Positions 7,928-17,123 of a DNA stretch of 64,000 nt are shown piece after piece. Every line of letters starts with the position of its first letter. Position 1 is the stretch's first letter. The position numbers and the translations under genes are program-made. Source of the DNA: Cellulomonas sp. P24 (GTDB lineage Bacteria > Actinomycetota > Actinomycetes > Actinomycetales > Cellulomonadaceae); the NCBI RefSeq assembly GCF_024704385.1, contig NZ_JAJDFX010000002.1:3658001-3722000 (forward strand). Reading direction: 5' to 3'. The notes beneath the pieces are model-generated. The model was given only the letters and a program-made list of their open reading frames with translations. It made no database searches and was not told where the DNA came from.

Positions 7928-10669
7928 TCAGGAGTCCCCGCCCGCGTTGCCGGACGTACCGGCGGTGACGTCGTGCAGGCGGTACTGCTCGATCGCGCGA
8001 GCAGGGGCGTCCGCGGCGACCTTGCCGTCGCGGGCGAGCTGCTGCAGCACGCGGACCACGACCGACGGGCCGTCGATCTTGAAGTGCCGACGGGCGGCCG
8101 GTCGCGTGTCGGAGAAGCCGAAGCCGTCCGCACCCAGCGTCGCGAAGGTGCCCGGGATCCACTGCCGCACCTGGTCCGGGACGAGGTGGTCGAAGTCCGT
8201 CGTCGCGACGAACGGCCCCTCGGCACCGGCGAGCTTGGTCGTGAGGTACGCCTCGCGCGGCTCCTGCTCCGGGTGCAGGAACGCCTGGCGCTCGGCCGCG
8301 AGACCGTCGCGACGCAGCTCGTTCCAGCTCGTGACGCTCCACACCGCGGCGTTGACGCCCCAGTCCCGGGCCAGGAGCTCCCGGGCCTCCAGCGCCCACA
8401 GGATCGCCACACCCGACGCGAGGATCTGCGCACGCGGACCGTCGCCCTCGACCGGGGCGATGAGGTGGATGCCGCGGAGGATGCCCTCGACGTCCACGTC
8501 CTCCGGCTCGACCGGCTGCTGCATCGGCTCGTTGTAGACGGTCAGGTAGTAGATGACGTTCGGGTCGCGCCCGTCGTCCCCGTACATCCGCTGCAGACCG
8601 TCGCGCACGATGTGCCGGATCTCGTACCCGTAGGCGGGGTCGTAGTGCACGACGTGCGGCATGGTGCCGGCGAGCAGCGGCGAGTGACCGTCCGCGTGCT
8701 GGAGCCCCTCACCGGTGAGCGTCGTGCGACCTGCGGTCGCCCCCACCAGGAACCCTCGCGTCATCTGGTCGCCGGCGGCCCAGAACTGGTCACCGGTCCG
8801 CTGGAACCCGAACATCGAGTAGTAGAAGTAGAACGGGATCAGCGGCTGACCGTGCGTCGCGTACGAGGTGCCGACCGCCTGGAAGGCGGCCGCGGACCCG
8901 GCCTCGTTGATGCCGGTGTGCATGATCTGGCCGACCTCGGACTCCTTGTAGCTGAGGATGAGGTCGCGGTCCACGGCGAGGTAGTTCTGCCCGAGCGTGT
9001 TGAAGATCTTCGCGCTCGGGAAGATGGCGTCCAGACCGAAGGTGCGGGCCTCGTCGGGGATGATCGGCACGATCCGCGGGCCGATCTCCTTGTCCTTGAC
9101 GAGGTCCTTGAAGAGCTGGACCAGGGCCATCGTCGAGGCGACCTCCTGCTGCCCCGAGCCCTTCGCCAGGCGCGCGTACACCGCGTCACCCGGGAGGGTG
9201 AGCGGGACGTGCGTGTCGCGGCGCTCGGGGACGAAGCCGCCGAGGGCGCGTCGGCGGTCGAGCATGTACTGGATCGCCGGGTCCTCCGCACCGGGGTGGA
9301 AGTACGGCGGGAGGTACGGGTCCGCGTCGATCTGCTCGTCGGTGATCGGGATGTGGAGCTCGTCGCGGAGCGCCTTGAGGTCGTCCCCCTTGAGCTTCTT
9401 CATCTGGTGCGTCGCGTTGCGTGCGGCGAAGCCCGAGCCCAGGCCGTAGCCCTTGATCGTGTGCGCGAGGATCACCGTCGGCTGCCCCGTGTGCGCGCTC
9501 GCCGCCGAGTACGCGGCGTAGAGCTTGCGGTAGTCGTGCCCGCCGCGCTTGAGCGCCCAGATCTCGTCGTCCGTCATGTTCTCGACGAGCGCCTTGGTGC
9601 GGGCGTCCCGACCGAAGAAGTGCTCACGGACGAACGCGCCGTCGTTCGCCTTGAAGGTCTGGTAGTCGCCGTCGAGCGTGGTGTTCATCAGGTTGACGAG
9701 CGCACGGTCCTTGTCGGCGTTGAGCAGGACGTCCCACTCGCGACCCCAGATCACCTTGATGACGTTCCAGCCGGCACCACGGAACTGTGCCTCGAGCTCC
9801 TGGATGATCTTGCCGTTGCCGCGAACCGGGCCGTCGAGGCGCTGCAGGTTGCAGTTCACCACGAACGTCAGGTTGTCGAGCCCCTGCTGACCGGCGAGCT
9901 GCAGCATGCCGCGGCTCTCGGGCTCGTCCATCTCGCCGTCGCCGAGGAAGGCCCACACGTTCTGCTGGCTGGTGTCCTTGATCCCGCGGAGATGCAGGTA
10001 GCGGTTGGTCCACGCCTGGTAGATCGCCGACGCAGGGCCGAGGCCCATCGAGACCGTCGGGAACTCCCACAGGTCGGGAGCGAGCCGCGGGTGCGGGTAG
10101 GACGGCAGCCCGCCACCGGGGTGGGAGAGCTCCTGGCGGAACCCGTCGAGCTGGTTCGCGCTGAGCCGGCCCTCGAGGAAGGCCCGGGCGTACACGCCGG
10201 GGGACGCGTGACCCTGGAAGTACACCTGGTCGCCGCCGCCGGGGTGGTCCTTGCCGCGGAAGAAGTGGTTGAGGCCGACCTCGTACAGCGTCGCGACCGA
10301 CGCGTACGACGAGATGTGGCCGCCGACGCCGATGCCCGGCCGTTGCGCGCGCGTCACCATGACCGCGGCGTTCCACCGGATCCACGAGCGGTAGCGGCGC
10401 TCGATGACCTCGTCACCGGGGAAGTACGGCTCGTCGTGGACGCCGATCGTGTTGACGTACGGCGTGTTGAGCGACGTCGGGATCGCGACGTTGCGCTCGC
10501 GCGCCCGCTTCAGCAGGTTCAGCAGGACGTACCGCGCTCGCGGTCCGCCCTTGTCGTCGATCAGGCCGTCGAGCGACTCGACCCATTCACCGGTCTCGAC
10601 CGGGTCGATGTCCGGGACCTGGCTCAGCAGGCCGTTGATGAGCGGCCCTCTCTCGTCAGTCGAAGCCAC
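7928..10669 (-). CDS. aceE: pyruvate dehydrogenase E1 component, homodimeric type
   Basis: Decarboxylates pyruvate with thiamine diphosphate and passes the acetyl group to lipoyl-E2. The 913-residue protein is full length for the homodimeric E1 family. Visible landmarks are [21 protein letters not shown] near residue 110 (read as two short motifs, [11 protein letters not shown] and LYEVG), the ThDP/Mg motif [10 protein letters not shown], and [11 protein letters not shown]. Its partners sucB and lpd are at 48-51 kb and lipoyl synthesis at 39.6-41.4 kb. The start is GTG 10669, with GAGGAG five bases upstream; a longer frame from 10774 lacks such support. The gene is divergent from DUF3052 over a 330-base region holding a long inverted repeat. 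Confidence 0.95.
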   Translation of the reverse strand: MASTDERGPLINGLLSQVPDIDPVETGEWVESLDGLIDDKGGPRARYVLLNLLKRARERNVAIPTSLNTPYVNTIGVHDEPYFPGDEVIERRYRSWIRWNAAVMVTRAQRPGIGVGGHISSYASVATLYEVGLNHFFRGKDHPGGGDQVYFQGHASPGVYARAFLEGRLSANQLDGFRQELSHPGGGLPSYPHPRLAPDLWEFPTVSMGLGPASAIYQAWTNRYLHLRGIKDTSQQNVWAFLGDGEMDEPESRGMLQLAGQQGLDNLTFVVNCNLQRLDGPVRGNGKIIQELEAQFRGAGWNVIKVIWGREWDVLLNADKDRALVNLMNTTLDGDYQTFKANDGAFVREHFFGRDARTKALVENMTDDEIWALKRGGHDYRKLYAAYSAASAHTGQPTVILAHTIKGYGLGSGFAARNATHQMKKLKGDDLKALRDELHIPITDEQIDADPYLPPYFHPGAEDPAIQYMLDRRRALGGFVPERRDTHVPLTLPGDAVYARLAKGSGQQEVASTMALVQLFKDLVKDKEIGPRIVPIIPDEARTFGLDAIFPSAKIFNTLGQNYLAVDRDLILSYKESEVGQIMHTGINEAGSAAAFQAVGTSYATHGQPLIPFYFYYSMFGFQRTGDQFWAAGDQMTRGFLVGATAGRTTLTGEGLQHADGHSPLLAGTMPHVVHYDPAYGYEIRHIVRDGLQRMYGDDGRDPNVIYYLTVYNEPMQQPVEPEDVDVEGILRGIHLIAPVEGDGPRAQILASGVAILWALEARELLARDWGVNAAVWSVTSWNELRRDGLAAERQAFLHPEQEPREAYLTTKLAGAEGPFVATTDFDHLVPDQVRQWIPGTFATLGADGFGFSDTRPAARRHFKIDGPSVVVRVLQQLARDGKVAADAPARAIEQYRLHDVTAGTSGNAGGDS

Positions 10670-10771
10670 CTGCGCTCCTCGCCTTTCCTCCGCAGCGTTG
10701 GGCCGGTCGGCCACGATGCTGTCGTCAACCCGAACCGCCGCGTCGTGCACCGACTGGTCCGGTCGTCGGCT

Positions 10772-10841
10772 CATTGTCGGACGTCACCGGGCCGAAAGTC
10801 ACACCGGAGGCGGTCGGTGACACGTGACGTCCGCGACAATG
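10772..10841. promoter_or_regulatory. widely spaced inverted repeat in the aceE/DUF3052 promoter region
   Basis: CATTGTCGGACGTCAC (10772-10787) recurs inverted as GTGACGTCCGCGACAATG (10824-10841); the arms differ only by a two-base CG insertion and are 36 bases apart. The rest of the 10670-10999 gap holds no gene. The arrangement suggests two regulator half-sites or a looped operator for the divergent pair. Each arm contains TTGTCG, the left half of the FasR-like site, which may be chance. Confidence 0.5.
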
Positions 10842-10909
10842 GCGCGTGCGACACGGAATCGACCACCACGCCGTGACCTCTTGTCAGACCGTGGTCGGGT
10901 GCGGTGGGC

Positions 10910-10915
10910 TAGCGT
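10910..10915 (+). promoter_or_regulatory. -10 box for the DUF3052-ahpE operon
   Basis: TAGCGT matches the actinobacterial TANNNT pattern and would give a leader of roughly 80 bases. A TTGTCA at 10881-10886 is too far away (23 bases) to be a regular -35 box. Confidence 0.35.
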
Positions 10916-10999
10916 GTGCCAACAGTAAGCAGAGCGGCCGAGGGCGACGCGTCGTCCCGGGGCAGCTCGATCAGTGACTCGAAAGGAACAGGTCGCAAC

Positions 11000-11422
11000 G
11001 TGGTATCCACCTCGGGCTCGGAGGCCGACTCGGCCGCCGCACGCCTCGGTCTCGTCCCGGGCCAGGTCGTCCAGGAGTTCGGCTGGGCAGACGACGTCGA
11101 TGAGTCCCTTCGGGTCAGCATCGAGACCACCACGGGGAACGAGCTCGTCGACGAGGACTACGACGACGTCACCGACGTCGTGGTCGTGTGGTGGCGTGAG
11201 GACGACGGTGACCTCACGGACGCGCTCGTCGACGCCCTCACGGTGCTCGAGGACGGCGGTGTCGTCTGGGTCCTCACGCCGAAGCAGGGCCGCCCCGGCC
11301 ATGTCGGGCACAGCGACATCGAGGAGGCGGCCACGACGGCCGGGCTCCATGCGACCAGCACGTTCGTGATCGCGGACGGGTGGTCGGCCACGCGGCTCGG
11401 GACCCGGGCGCGCGGACGGTGA
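11000..11422 (+). CDS. DUF3052 family protein
   Basis: A 140-residue acidic protein of the actinobacterial DUF3052 family, function unknown. It has strand-rich core segments (VVVVWWRED, VVWVLTP) and a late glycine-rich stretch, with no membrane segment. GTG 11000 is the start that leaves the AAAGGA stretch (982-987) upstream; the frame continues further upstream without support. Its stop codon overlaps the start of the peroxiredoxin gene (GTGA), and it is divergent from aceE. The same trio aceE / DUF3052 / ahpE occurs in Mycobacterium (Rv2241, Rv2239c, Rv2238c), so the association is old, although the reason is unknown. Confidence 0.85.
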   Translation: MVSTSGSEADSAAARLGLVPGQVVQEFGWADDVDESLRVSIETTTGNELVDEDYDDVTDVVVVWWREDDGDLTDALVDALTVLEDGGVVWVLTPKQGRPGHVGHSDIEEAATTAGLHATSTFVIADGWSATRLGTRARGR

Positions 11423-11895
11423 CGACCGCGGGCGGGCAGGTCGTGCTCCAGGTCGGCGACCTGGCGCCGGACTTCGTGCTCAACGACACGCACGGCACCC
11501 CGGTCCGGCTGAGCGAGCTCCGCGGCACGCCGGTCGTCGTGGTGTTCGTGCCGTTCGCGTTCTCGGGCACCTGCACAGGTGAGTTGTGCGAGCTGCGGGA
11601 CAACATCTCGGTGTTCGACGACGCCGGCGTACGGCTCCTCGCGATCTCGTGCGACTCGATGTTCGCGCTGCGCGCCTGGGCGGAGCAGGAGCACTACACG
11701 TTCGACCTGCTCACCGACTTCTGGCCGCACGGTGCGGTCGCCCGGGAGTACGGGGTGTTCGCCGCGGACTCCGGTCTCGCCGTGCGTGGCAGCTTCCTGA
11801 TCGACGCCGACGGGGTGATCCGCTGGTCGGTCGTCAACCCGCGCAGTCAGGCGCGGAGCCTGGCGGGCTACCTCGAGGCGCTCGCCTCGCTGTGA
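11419..11895 (+). CDS. ahpE: peroxiredoxin, AhpE-like
   Basis: Reduces peroxides through a thiol. The 158-residue thioredoxin-fold protein has the peroxidatic Cys52 in FAFSGTCTGELCELRD. Unlike the one-cysteine AhpE of M. tuberculosis, a second cysteine lies five residues later (Cys57), the spacing used as the resolving cysteine in Bcp/PrxQ enzymes, so it may work as a two-cysteine enzyme. GTG 11419 overlaps the DUF3052 stop and is taken as start because it couples the two genes and gives the normal family length. The nearby 2-oxoacid dehydrogenase genes could supply reductant through lipoyl groups, but that is inference. Confidence 0.88.
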   Translation: MTTAGGQVVLQVGDLAPDFVLNDTHGTPVRLSELRGTPVVVVFVPFAFSGTCTGELCELRDNISVFDDAGVRLLAISCDSMFALRAWAEQEHYTFDLLTDFWPHGAVAREYGVFAADSGLAVRGSFLIDADGVIRWSVVNPRSQARSLAGYLEALASL

Positions 11896-11911
11896 CCCGG
11901 CGGTCGACCGG

Positions 11912-11917
11912 TAGGCT
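11912..11917 (+). promoter_or_regulatory. -10 box of the tRNA-Val gene
   Basis: TAGGCT lies 15 bases before the mature 5' end of the tRNA. A TGTGAC about 15 bases further upstream, inside the ahpE stop region, is a possible -35 box. Confidence 0.5.
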
Positions 11918-11932
11918 GTGCCACCGTCGCAG

Positions 11933-12006
11933 GGGCCTGTAGCTCAGTTGGTCAGAGCGCCGCGCTTACACCGCGGAGGTCGTCGGTTCGAGACCGGCCG
12001 GGCCCA
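11933..12006 (+). tRNA. tRNA-Val (anticodon UAC)
   Basis: The cloverleaf folds fully: acceptor stem GGGCCTG (11933-11939) with CGGGCCC (11999-12005), a D arm with AGTTGGTCAGA, an anticodon stem CCGCG/CGCGG around CTTACAC with anticodon TAC at 11967-11969, and a T arm GTCGG-TTCGAGA-CCGGC. The discriminator is A12006. CCA is not encoded directly after it (the sequence continues CGCACCA), so it must be added by the CCA enzyme. Confidence 0.97.
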
Positions 12007-12075
12007 CGCACCACCGTCCGCCTCAGGGGTCGCCCCCGGCACGTCTCGACCCATCGATCTCCTGAAGGAGCTCCC

Positions 12076-13133
12076 GTGCGCGCCACCGTCATCCATGGTC
12101 CGTTCGACGTCCGCCTCGAGACGGTGCCGGACCCGACGATCGTGCTCCCGACCGACGCCGTCGTGCGCGTGGTCGCGTCGTGCGTGTGCGGGTCCGACCT
12201 CTGGGCCTACCGCGGCGTCCGGCCGACCACTCAGCCCCACCGCATCGGGCACGAGTTCGTCGGCGTCGTCGAGGAGGTCGGCTCGCAGGTGCGGACGCTG
12301 CGCCCCGGGCAGTTCGTCATCGCGCCGTTCTCGATCTGCGACAACACGTGCCCGCACTGCCGCAACGGCGTGCAGACGTCCTGCACGCAGCTCGCGTGGT
12401 GGGGCGAGCCGGACCACGACGGGGTGCCGAGCGACGCGGGCCAGGGTGAGCGCGTCCGCGTCCCGCTCGCCGACGGAACTCTCGTGGCGACGCCGGAACA
12501 CCCGGGGAGGCGCTCCTGCCGAGCGTCCTCACGTTGACCGACGTGATGGGCACCGGTCACCACGCCGCCCGGTCGGCCGGAGTCGGACCGGGCTCGACCG
12601 TCGCGGTCATCGGCGACGGCGCCGTCGGCCTGTGCGCGGTGCTCGCGGCGCGGCGACTCGGTGCCGAGCGGATCATCGCCATGTCGCGTCATGCGAGCCG
12701 TCAGGACCTCGCGGTGCGGTTCGGTGCGACCGACGTCGTCGCCGAGCGCGGTGCGGAGGGCGTCGCGCACGTGCGGGACCTGCTCGACGGGCTCGGTGTC
12801 GATGCCGCGCTCGAGTGCGTGGGGACCAAGGAGTCGATGCAGCAGGCGCTCGACTCCGCGCGACCCGGCGGGATGGTCGGGTTCGTCGGGGTGCCGGCCG
12901 GCGGCCCGGAGCTCCCGGTCCAGCAGCTGTTCTCGTCGAACGTCGGCGTCCGTGGTGGTGTCGCGTCGGTGCGGTCGTACATCCCGGAGCTGCTCGAGGA
13001 CGTGTGGTCCGGTGCGATCGAGCCCGGACTCGTGTTCGACCTCGTGCTCCCGCTCGACCAGGTGGCCGAGGCCTACGCGGCCATGGACGAGCGACGCGCG
13101 ATCAAGTCGATGTTGCGGCCCACGGTCGACTGA
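12076..13133 (+). CDS. zinc-dependent alcohol dehydrogenase family protein, frameshifted in this sequence
   Basis: Medium-chain NAD(P)-dependent dehydrogenase. The N-terminal part has the catalytic zinc ligands in CVCGSD and GHEFVG and the structural-zinc loop CDNTCPHCRNGVQTSC. The C-terminal part has the dinucleotide fold with GDGAVGLCAV. Between them the frame slips at GGGG, 12504-12507. With five Gs the text reads ...VATPEHPGEALLPSVLTLTDVMGTG..., joining both halves into a normal 352-residue protein, so a lost G is the simple reading. It resembles the quinone-like or formaldehyde-type dehydrogenases common in actinobacteria, but the substrate cannot be told. It stands alone after the tRNA. 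Confidence 0.85.
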
Positions 13134-13184
13134 CGTCGCGGTCCCGCACCGGTACGCATGCGCGCGGCCGGTAACGTGCCGTCT

Positions 13185-14393
13185 GTGAACCAGCAGAAGA
13201 CCGGCGCCCCGACGCTCGCCGACGTCGTGCGGATCCTCGAGGCCCACTACCCGCCCGGCGCCGCCGAGTCCTGGGATGCGGTCGGCACGGTCTGCGGCGA
13301 CCCGCGCCAGACCGTCGAGCGGGTCATGTTCGCGGTGGACCCGACGGCCGAGGTCGTCGAGGAGGCGGTGTCCTGGGCCGCCGACCTGCTGGTCACCCAC
13401 CACCCTCTGCTGCTCCGGGCGGTGCACTCCGTCGCCGCGACGACCTTCAAGGGCGCGATCGTGCACCGCCTCGTCCGCGCCGGTGTCGCGCTCCACGTCG
13501 CGCACACCAACGCCGATGCGGCGAGCCGAGGCGTCGCGGACGCCCTGGCCGCGGCGGTCGGGCTCGGCGACGTCCGCCCGCTCGTCGCCGCGCCGGCCGA
13601 GCCGCTCGACCAGGTCGTGGTGCTCGTCCCCGAACCCTCGACGGACGCGGTGATCGACGCCCTGGCGGCGGCGGGTGCCGGAGCGCTCGGCGAGTACAGC
13701 AGGTGCGCGTGGACCGTGGCCGGTGAGGGGACGTTCACCCCGTCGGAGCGTGCCGAACCGACGATCGGCTCGCCCGGGCGGCGTGAGCACGTGCGCGAGT
13801 CGCGTGTGGAGATGGTCGCGCCGAGGCGTCTGCGTCGTGACGTGCTGGCAGCACTGCGCGCCGCCCACCCGTACGAGGAGCCCGCGTTCCAGGTCCTCGA
13901 GCTCGCCGGGTGGGACGGTGCGACAGGTCTCGGCCGTGTGGGCCGACTGCCCGAGCCGGTGACGCTGCGCGCGTTCGCCGAGACCGTGGCGAAGGTCCTG
14001 CCGTCGACCGAGCAGGGTGTCCGCGTCGCAGGCGAGCTCGAGGCCGAGGTGTCGCTCGTCGCGGTGCTCGGCGGGTCGGGCGACTCGCTGTTCGACGCGG
14101 TGCGGGCCTCGGGCGCCGACGTGTACCTGACGTCCGACCTCCGGCACCACCCGGTCTCCGAGCTGCGCGAGCGGGCCGAGTTCGAGGCGCTCAGCGGCAT
14201 GCGTCCGCGGGCCACGCCGTACCTGGTCGACGTCCCGCACTTCGCGAGCGAGTGGCCCTGGCTGGACGGCGCAGCACGTGACCTGCGCGCTGCGCTCGCC
14301 CGCGGCGGCACTACGGTGGAGACCCGGGTCAGCACGCGTCGCACCGATCCGTGGACAGCGCGTCTCGCCTCATCGGAAGGAACCACTCCGTGA
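13185..14393 (+). CDS. NIF3-like dinuclear metal protein
   Basis: NIF3 / GTP cyclohydrolase I type 2 family, often annotated as a metal-dependent hydrolase but without a settled function. Conserved elements include LLVTHHPLLLR near residue 70 (metal-binding histidines), the VALHVAHTNADA segment, a central inserted domain and a C-terminal VYLTSDLRHHPVSE with further metal ligands. The 402-residue length corresponds to the long form with the PII-like insertion. GTG 13185 is chosen: TAACGT at 13172-13177 is seven bases upstream and there is no Shine-Dalgarno, so it is probably leaderless. An in-frame ATG at 13158 is the alternative. It is the first gene of a three-gene coupled operon. Confidence 0.92.
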   Translation: MNQQKTGAPTLADVVRILEAHYPPGAAESWDAVGTVCGDPRQTVERVMFAVDPTAEVVEEAVSWAADLLVTHHPLLLRAVHSVAATTFKGAIVHRLVRAGVALHVAHTNADAASRGVADALAAAVGLGDVRPLVAAPAEPLDQVVVLVPEPSTDAVIDALAAAGAGALGEYSRCAWTVAGEGTFTPSERAEPTIGSPGRREHVRESRVEMVAPRRLRRDVLAALRAAHPYEEPAFQVLELAGWDGATGLGRVGRLPEPVTLRAFAETVAKVLPSTEQGVRVAGELEAEVSLVAVLGGSGDSLFDAVRASGADVYLTSDLRHHPVSELRERAEFEALSGMRPRATPYLVDVPHFASEWPWLDGAARDLRAALARGGTTVETRVSTRRTDPWTARLASSEGTTP

Positions 14394-15133
14394 CCACCGC
14401 CCCTGCTGCCGATCAACGGCGACTTCTCGACCTCCAGGCGCTGGACACCCGCCTCGACCAGATCGCGCACCGGAAGAAGACGCATCCGCTGCTGGCACGG
14501 CTCACCGAGCTCGACAAGCAGGCCGGTGACCTCCACACCGCTCTCGTCACCTCGCAGACCGCCCGCGGCGACCTGCGCCGTGAGCTCGCGAAGTCCGAGG
14601 GGGACGTCGAGCAGGTGCGCAACCGCGCCGCTCGCGACCAGGCCCGCCTCGACTCGGGCACCGGCACCGCGAAGGACCTCCAGGCCCTCACGCACGAGCT
14701 TGCGGCCCTCGCGAAGCGGCAGGGCGACCTCGAGGAGATCGAGCTCGAGATCATGGAGCGTCTCGAGGCGCACGAGGCAGCGGTCGCCGAGCTCCAGCGG
14801 GCCTACGACGCGCAGGACGAGGCGCGTCGTGCTGTCGTCGCGGAGCGCGACGCGGCGTTCGCCGAGCTCGACGCCGAGGGTGCACGCGTGCGGTCCGAGC
14901 GCGACCAGATGGCGTCCGAGGTCGAGCCCTCGCTGCTCGCCCTCTACGAGAAGCTGCGCGCGCGTCTCGGCGGCCTCGCTGTTGCCCCGCTGCGGCACGG
15001 TCGCTCCGAGGCGAGCGGGCTGATGATCCCCGCGACAGAGCTCGCGCGGATCAAGGCGCTCCCGCCGGAGGAGATCGTCTACTGCGAGGACAGCGGCCGC
15101 ATCCTCGTGCGCGGGGAGGACTCCTGGCTGTGA
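14390..15133 (+). CDS. coiled-coil protein of the C4-type zinc ribbon family, with an eroded ribbon
   Basis: A 247-residue protein with a long coiled coil over about residues 15-175 and a small C-terminal domain. The family normally ends with a zinc ribbon built from four cysteines (two CxxC pairs). Here only one cysteine remains, in VYCEDSG; the others are replaced by serine or alanine in GRSEASG and EDSGRI, so zinc binding is probably lost. The role is unknown. GTG 14390 overlaps the NIF3 stop codon as GTGA and has GGAAGGA eight bases upstream; its own stop overlaps the next start in the same way. The same order of NIF3, coiled coil and RNase H occurs in mycobacteria (Rv2230c-Rv2228c). Confidence 0.88.
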   Translation: MTTAPAADQRRLLDLQALDTRLDQIAHRKKTHPLLARLTELDKQAGDLHTALVTSQTARGDLRRELAKSEGDVEQVRNRAARDQARLDSGTGTAKDLQALTHELAALAKRQGDLEEIELEIMERLEAHEAAVAELQRAYDAQDEARRAVVAERDAAFAELDAEGARVRSERDQMASEVEPSLLALYEKLRARLGGLAVAPLRHGRSEASGLMIPATELARIKALPPEEIVYCEDSGRILVRGEDSWL

Positions 15134-16290
15134 CCGGCGGGGCCGGGGCGCGGCGGCTGGTCGTCGAGACGGACGGCGGCGCGCGCGGGAACCCCGGACC
15201 CGCCGGGTACGGGGCCCTCGTCCGGGACGCCGAGACCGGTCAGGTGCTCGCCGAGCGCGCCGACTTCCTCGGGGTCACCTCGAACAACGTCGCGGAGTAC
15301 ACCGGGCTGATCGCCGGGCTGACCGCGGCACGGGAGATCGACCCGACCGCGGTGCTCGAGGTCCGCATGGACTCGCGGCTCGTGGTCGAGCAGATGTCCG
15401 GCACCTGGAAGATCAAGAACGCGGACATGCAGCGGCTCGCCCAGCAGGCCCGTGACGTGGTCGGGGACGCACGGGTGACGTACGTGTGGGTCCCGCGCGC
15501 CGAGAACTCCGCCGCGGACGCCCTCGCGAATGCCGCGATGGATCGGCGGGGTGCGGTCTCCCGGGACCTGGCCCCCGTCACGGCCCCGACCCGTGGGGTC
15601 CACCCGCTCGAGCGCAGGCCGTCGGGCACCCCGATCCGGTTCGACGCGGACGAGCCCGTCACGGTCGTCCTGGTGCGACACGGCCAGACCCCGCTGACGG
15701 TGTCGAAGGCGTACTCGGGGTCGTCGGAGCCCGGACCGTCGCTCACCGAGCTCGGGCGTGCTCAGGCGGCCCGGGCGGCCCGGCTCGTCGATCGCGTCGG
15801 TCGGGACCTGTGGGGCGACGTGCCGTACCCGTCGCAGCTGATCGCCTCGCCGATGGTGAGGACGCAGGAGACCGCGGCGATCATCGGTGCCCGGATCGGG
15901 CTGAGCGCCACGACCGAGCCCCTCGTCGCTGAGTGCGACTTCGGGGAGTGGCAGGGCCTCACGGCCGTCGAGATCGAGGAGCGCTGGCCGGGGGAGCTGC
16001 GTCGCTGGCACGAGGACGCCACCGTGCGCGCACCCGGGGGCGAGTCCATCGAGGACGTCGGGAACCGGATGCGTGCCGGGCTCGAAGCGATCCGCGACGC
16101 CGGGGTCGACCGGACCGTCGTCGTGGTGAGCCACTCGGTGTCGGTCCGCGCGGCCGTCGGGGTCGCGATCGGGGCCCAGTCGTCCGCGTGGGCCCGGATC
16201 CGGGTCGCTCCCGCATCGGTGAGCATCATCCGGCTGTTCCCCGACGGCACCAGCGAGGTGTCCGTGGTCGGCTGCCCCAGCGAGACCTGA
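15130..16290 (+). CDS. bifunctional RNase HI / histidine phosphatase
   Basis: Two-domain fusion. Residues 1-140 are an RNase HI-like domain with ETDGGARGNPG, the SNNVAEYTGL segment and ENSAADALAN, which carry the acidic catalytic residues; it cleaves RNA in RNA-DNA hybrids. Residues 180-386 are a histidine phosphatase (phosphoglycerate mutase-like, CobC-type) domain with LVRHGQT, the phosphohistidine motif, and a second histidine in VVSHSVS. A mycobacterial homologue, Rv2228c, has the same fusion and both activities are reported for it. GTG 15130 overlaps the upstream stop codon (GTGA). Why the two activities are joined is unclear; a link to alpha-ribazole phosphate (cobalamin) has been proposed for the second domain. 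Confidence 0.92.
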   Translation: MTGGAGARRLVVETDGGARGNPGPAGYGALVRDAETGQVLAERADFLGVTSNNVAEYTGLIAGLTAAREIDPTAVLEVRMDSRLVVEQMSGTWKIKNADMQRLAQQARDVVGDARVTYVWVPRAENSAADALANAAMDRRGAVSRDLAPVTAPTRGVHPLERRPSGTPIRFDADEPVTVVLVRHGQTPLTVSKAYSGSSEPGPSLTELGRAQAARAARLVDRVGRDLWGDVPYPSQLIASPMVRTQETAAIIGARIGLSATTEPLVAECDFGEWQGLTAVEIEERWPGELRRWHEDATVRAPGGESIEDVGNRMRAGLEAIRDAGVDRTVVVVSHSVSVRAAVGVAIGAQSSAWARIRVAPASVSIIRLFPDGTSEVSVVGCPSET

Positions 16291-16296
16291 CGGCCG

Positions 16297-17082
16297 TCAG
16301 CCGCGGACGACGAGCGTCAGGGTGCGCGGCCCGGTGCGGGTCGGAGCCGGTGCGAGCTCGACGTCGATCAGCGGCCCGCCGGTGAGCTCCTTCGCCGCGA
16401 CGAGGAGCTCGTCGGCGTCGCGTGGGACGGGTGCGTCGCGCGTCATGAGGTGATGGGTGAGGACGCCACGGGTGTGCTTGGCGTGGTGCGAGACGACGCT
16501 GCGCACCCCGCCCAGGTCGCGGAGCACCCGGACCGTGACCCAGTCCGTGCCGCGTGGAGGGCGCCATGCGGCGACGTACCCGGCGGACCGGCAGTCGACG
16601 ACCACCCCGTCGGCCGAGGCCGCGTCGAGCACCGGACCGAGCGGTTCCCTCCAGAAGCGGGCGAGCGGACCCACGCCGGGAAGGTCGACACCCATCGAGA
16701 GCCGGTAGGCCGGGATGAGGTCCTCGGGCCCGACCACCCCCCAGAGCGCCGACACGACCCGCACGTGCTGAGCGGCCCGTTCCCGGGCGGTGCCGGAGAG
16801 CCCGGCCAGGCCCGCCGCGCCGTACAGCACCCCGGTGTAGACGGTCGCGGCGCGATCGGCGGGGGCATCGCGCAGGTGCACGTTGCGCTCGACCTCGGAC
16901 GCGGCGCCGGGACCGACGCCGAGGACGGTGGCGCCGTCGTCGCGTGCGCTGACGGCTGCCAGCGCATCGAGCACGCGACGACGCTTCTCGGCGAGCTCGG
17001 GGGCGGTGAGGGCGTCCAGCTCGACGGGCCGTCCTGCCGCGGGTGGGGTCTTGCCCTCGGACGGCGGGAGCAGAAGAAGCAC
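16297..17082 (-). CDS. yaaA: YaaA family peroxide stress protein
   Basis: Member of the YaaA/DUF328 family, linked in Escherichia coli to lowering free iron and protecting DNA under hydrogen peroxide. The 261-residue protein starts MLLLLPPSEGKT, the family signature, and has VYTGVLYGA and a conserved late region SHHAKHTRG. GTG 17082 is taken as start; TAGAGT at 17089-17094 lies six bases before it with no Shine-Dalgarno, so the message is probably leaderless. It is divergent from rnpB and ends six bases from the RNase H gene stop. Confidence 0.9.
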   Translation of the reverse strand: MLLLLPPSEGKTPPAAGRPVELDALTAPELAEKRRRVLDALAAVSARDDGATVLGVGPGAASEVERNVHLRDAPADRAATVYTGVLYGAAGLAGLSGTARERAAQHVRVVSALWGVVGPEDLIPAYRLSMGVDLPGVGPLARFWREPLGPVLDAASADGVVVDCRSAGYVAAWRPPRGTDWVTVRVLRDLGGVRSVVSHHAKHTRGVLTHHLMTRDAPVPRDADELLVAAKELTGGPLIDVELAPAPTRTGPRTLTLVVRG

Positions 17083-17112
17083 GGGAGAACTCTAGGCCGT
17101 CGTCGGAGCCGG

Positions 17113-17118
17113 TACGCT
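17113..17118 (+). promoter_or_regulatory. -10 box of rnpB
   Basis: TACGCT fits TANNNT and ends six or seven bases before the first paired base of RNase P RNA, in agreement with transcription starting near 17124-17126. Confidence 0.6.
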
Positions 17119-17123
17119 GAACG

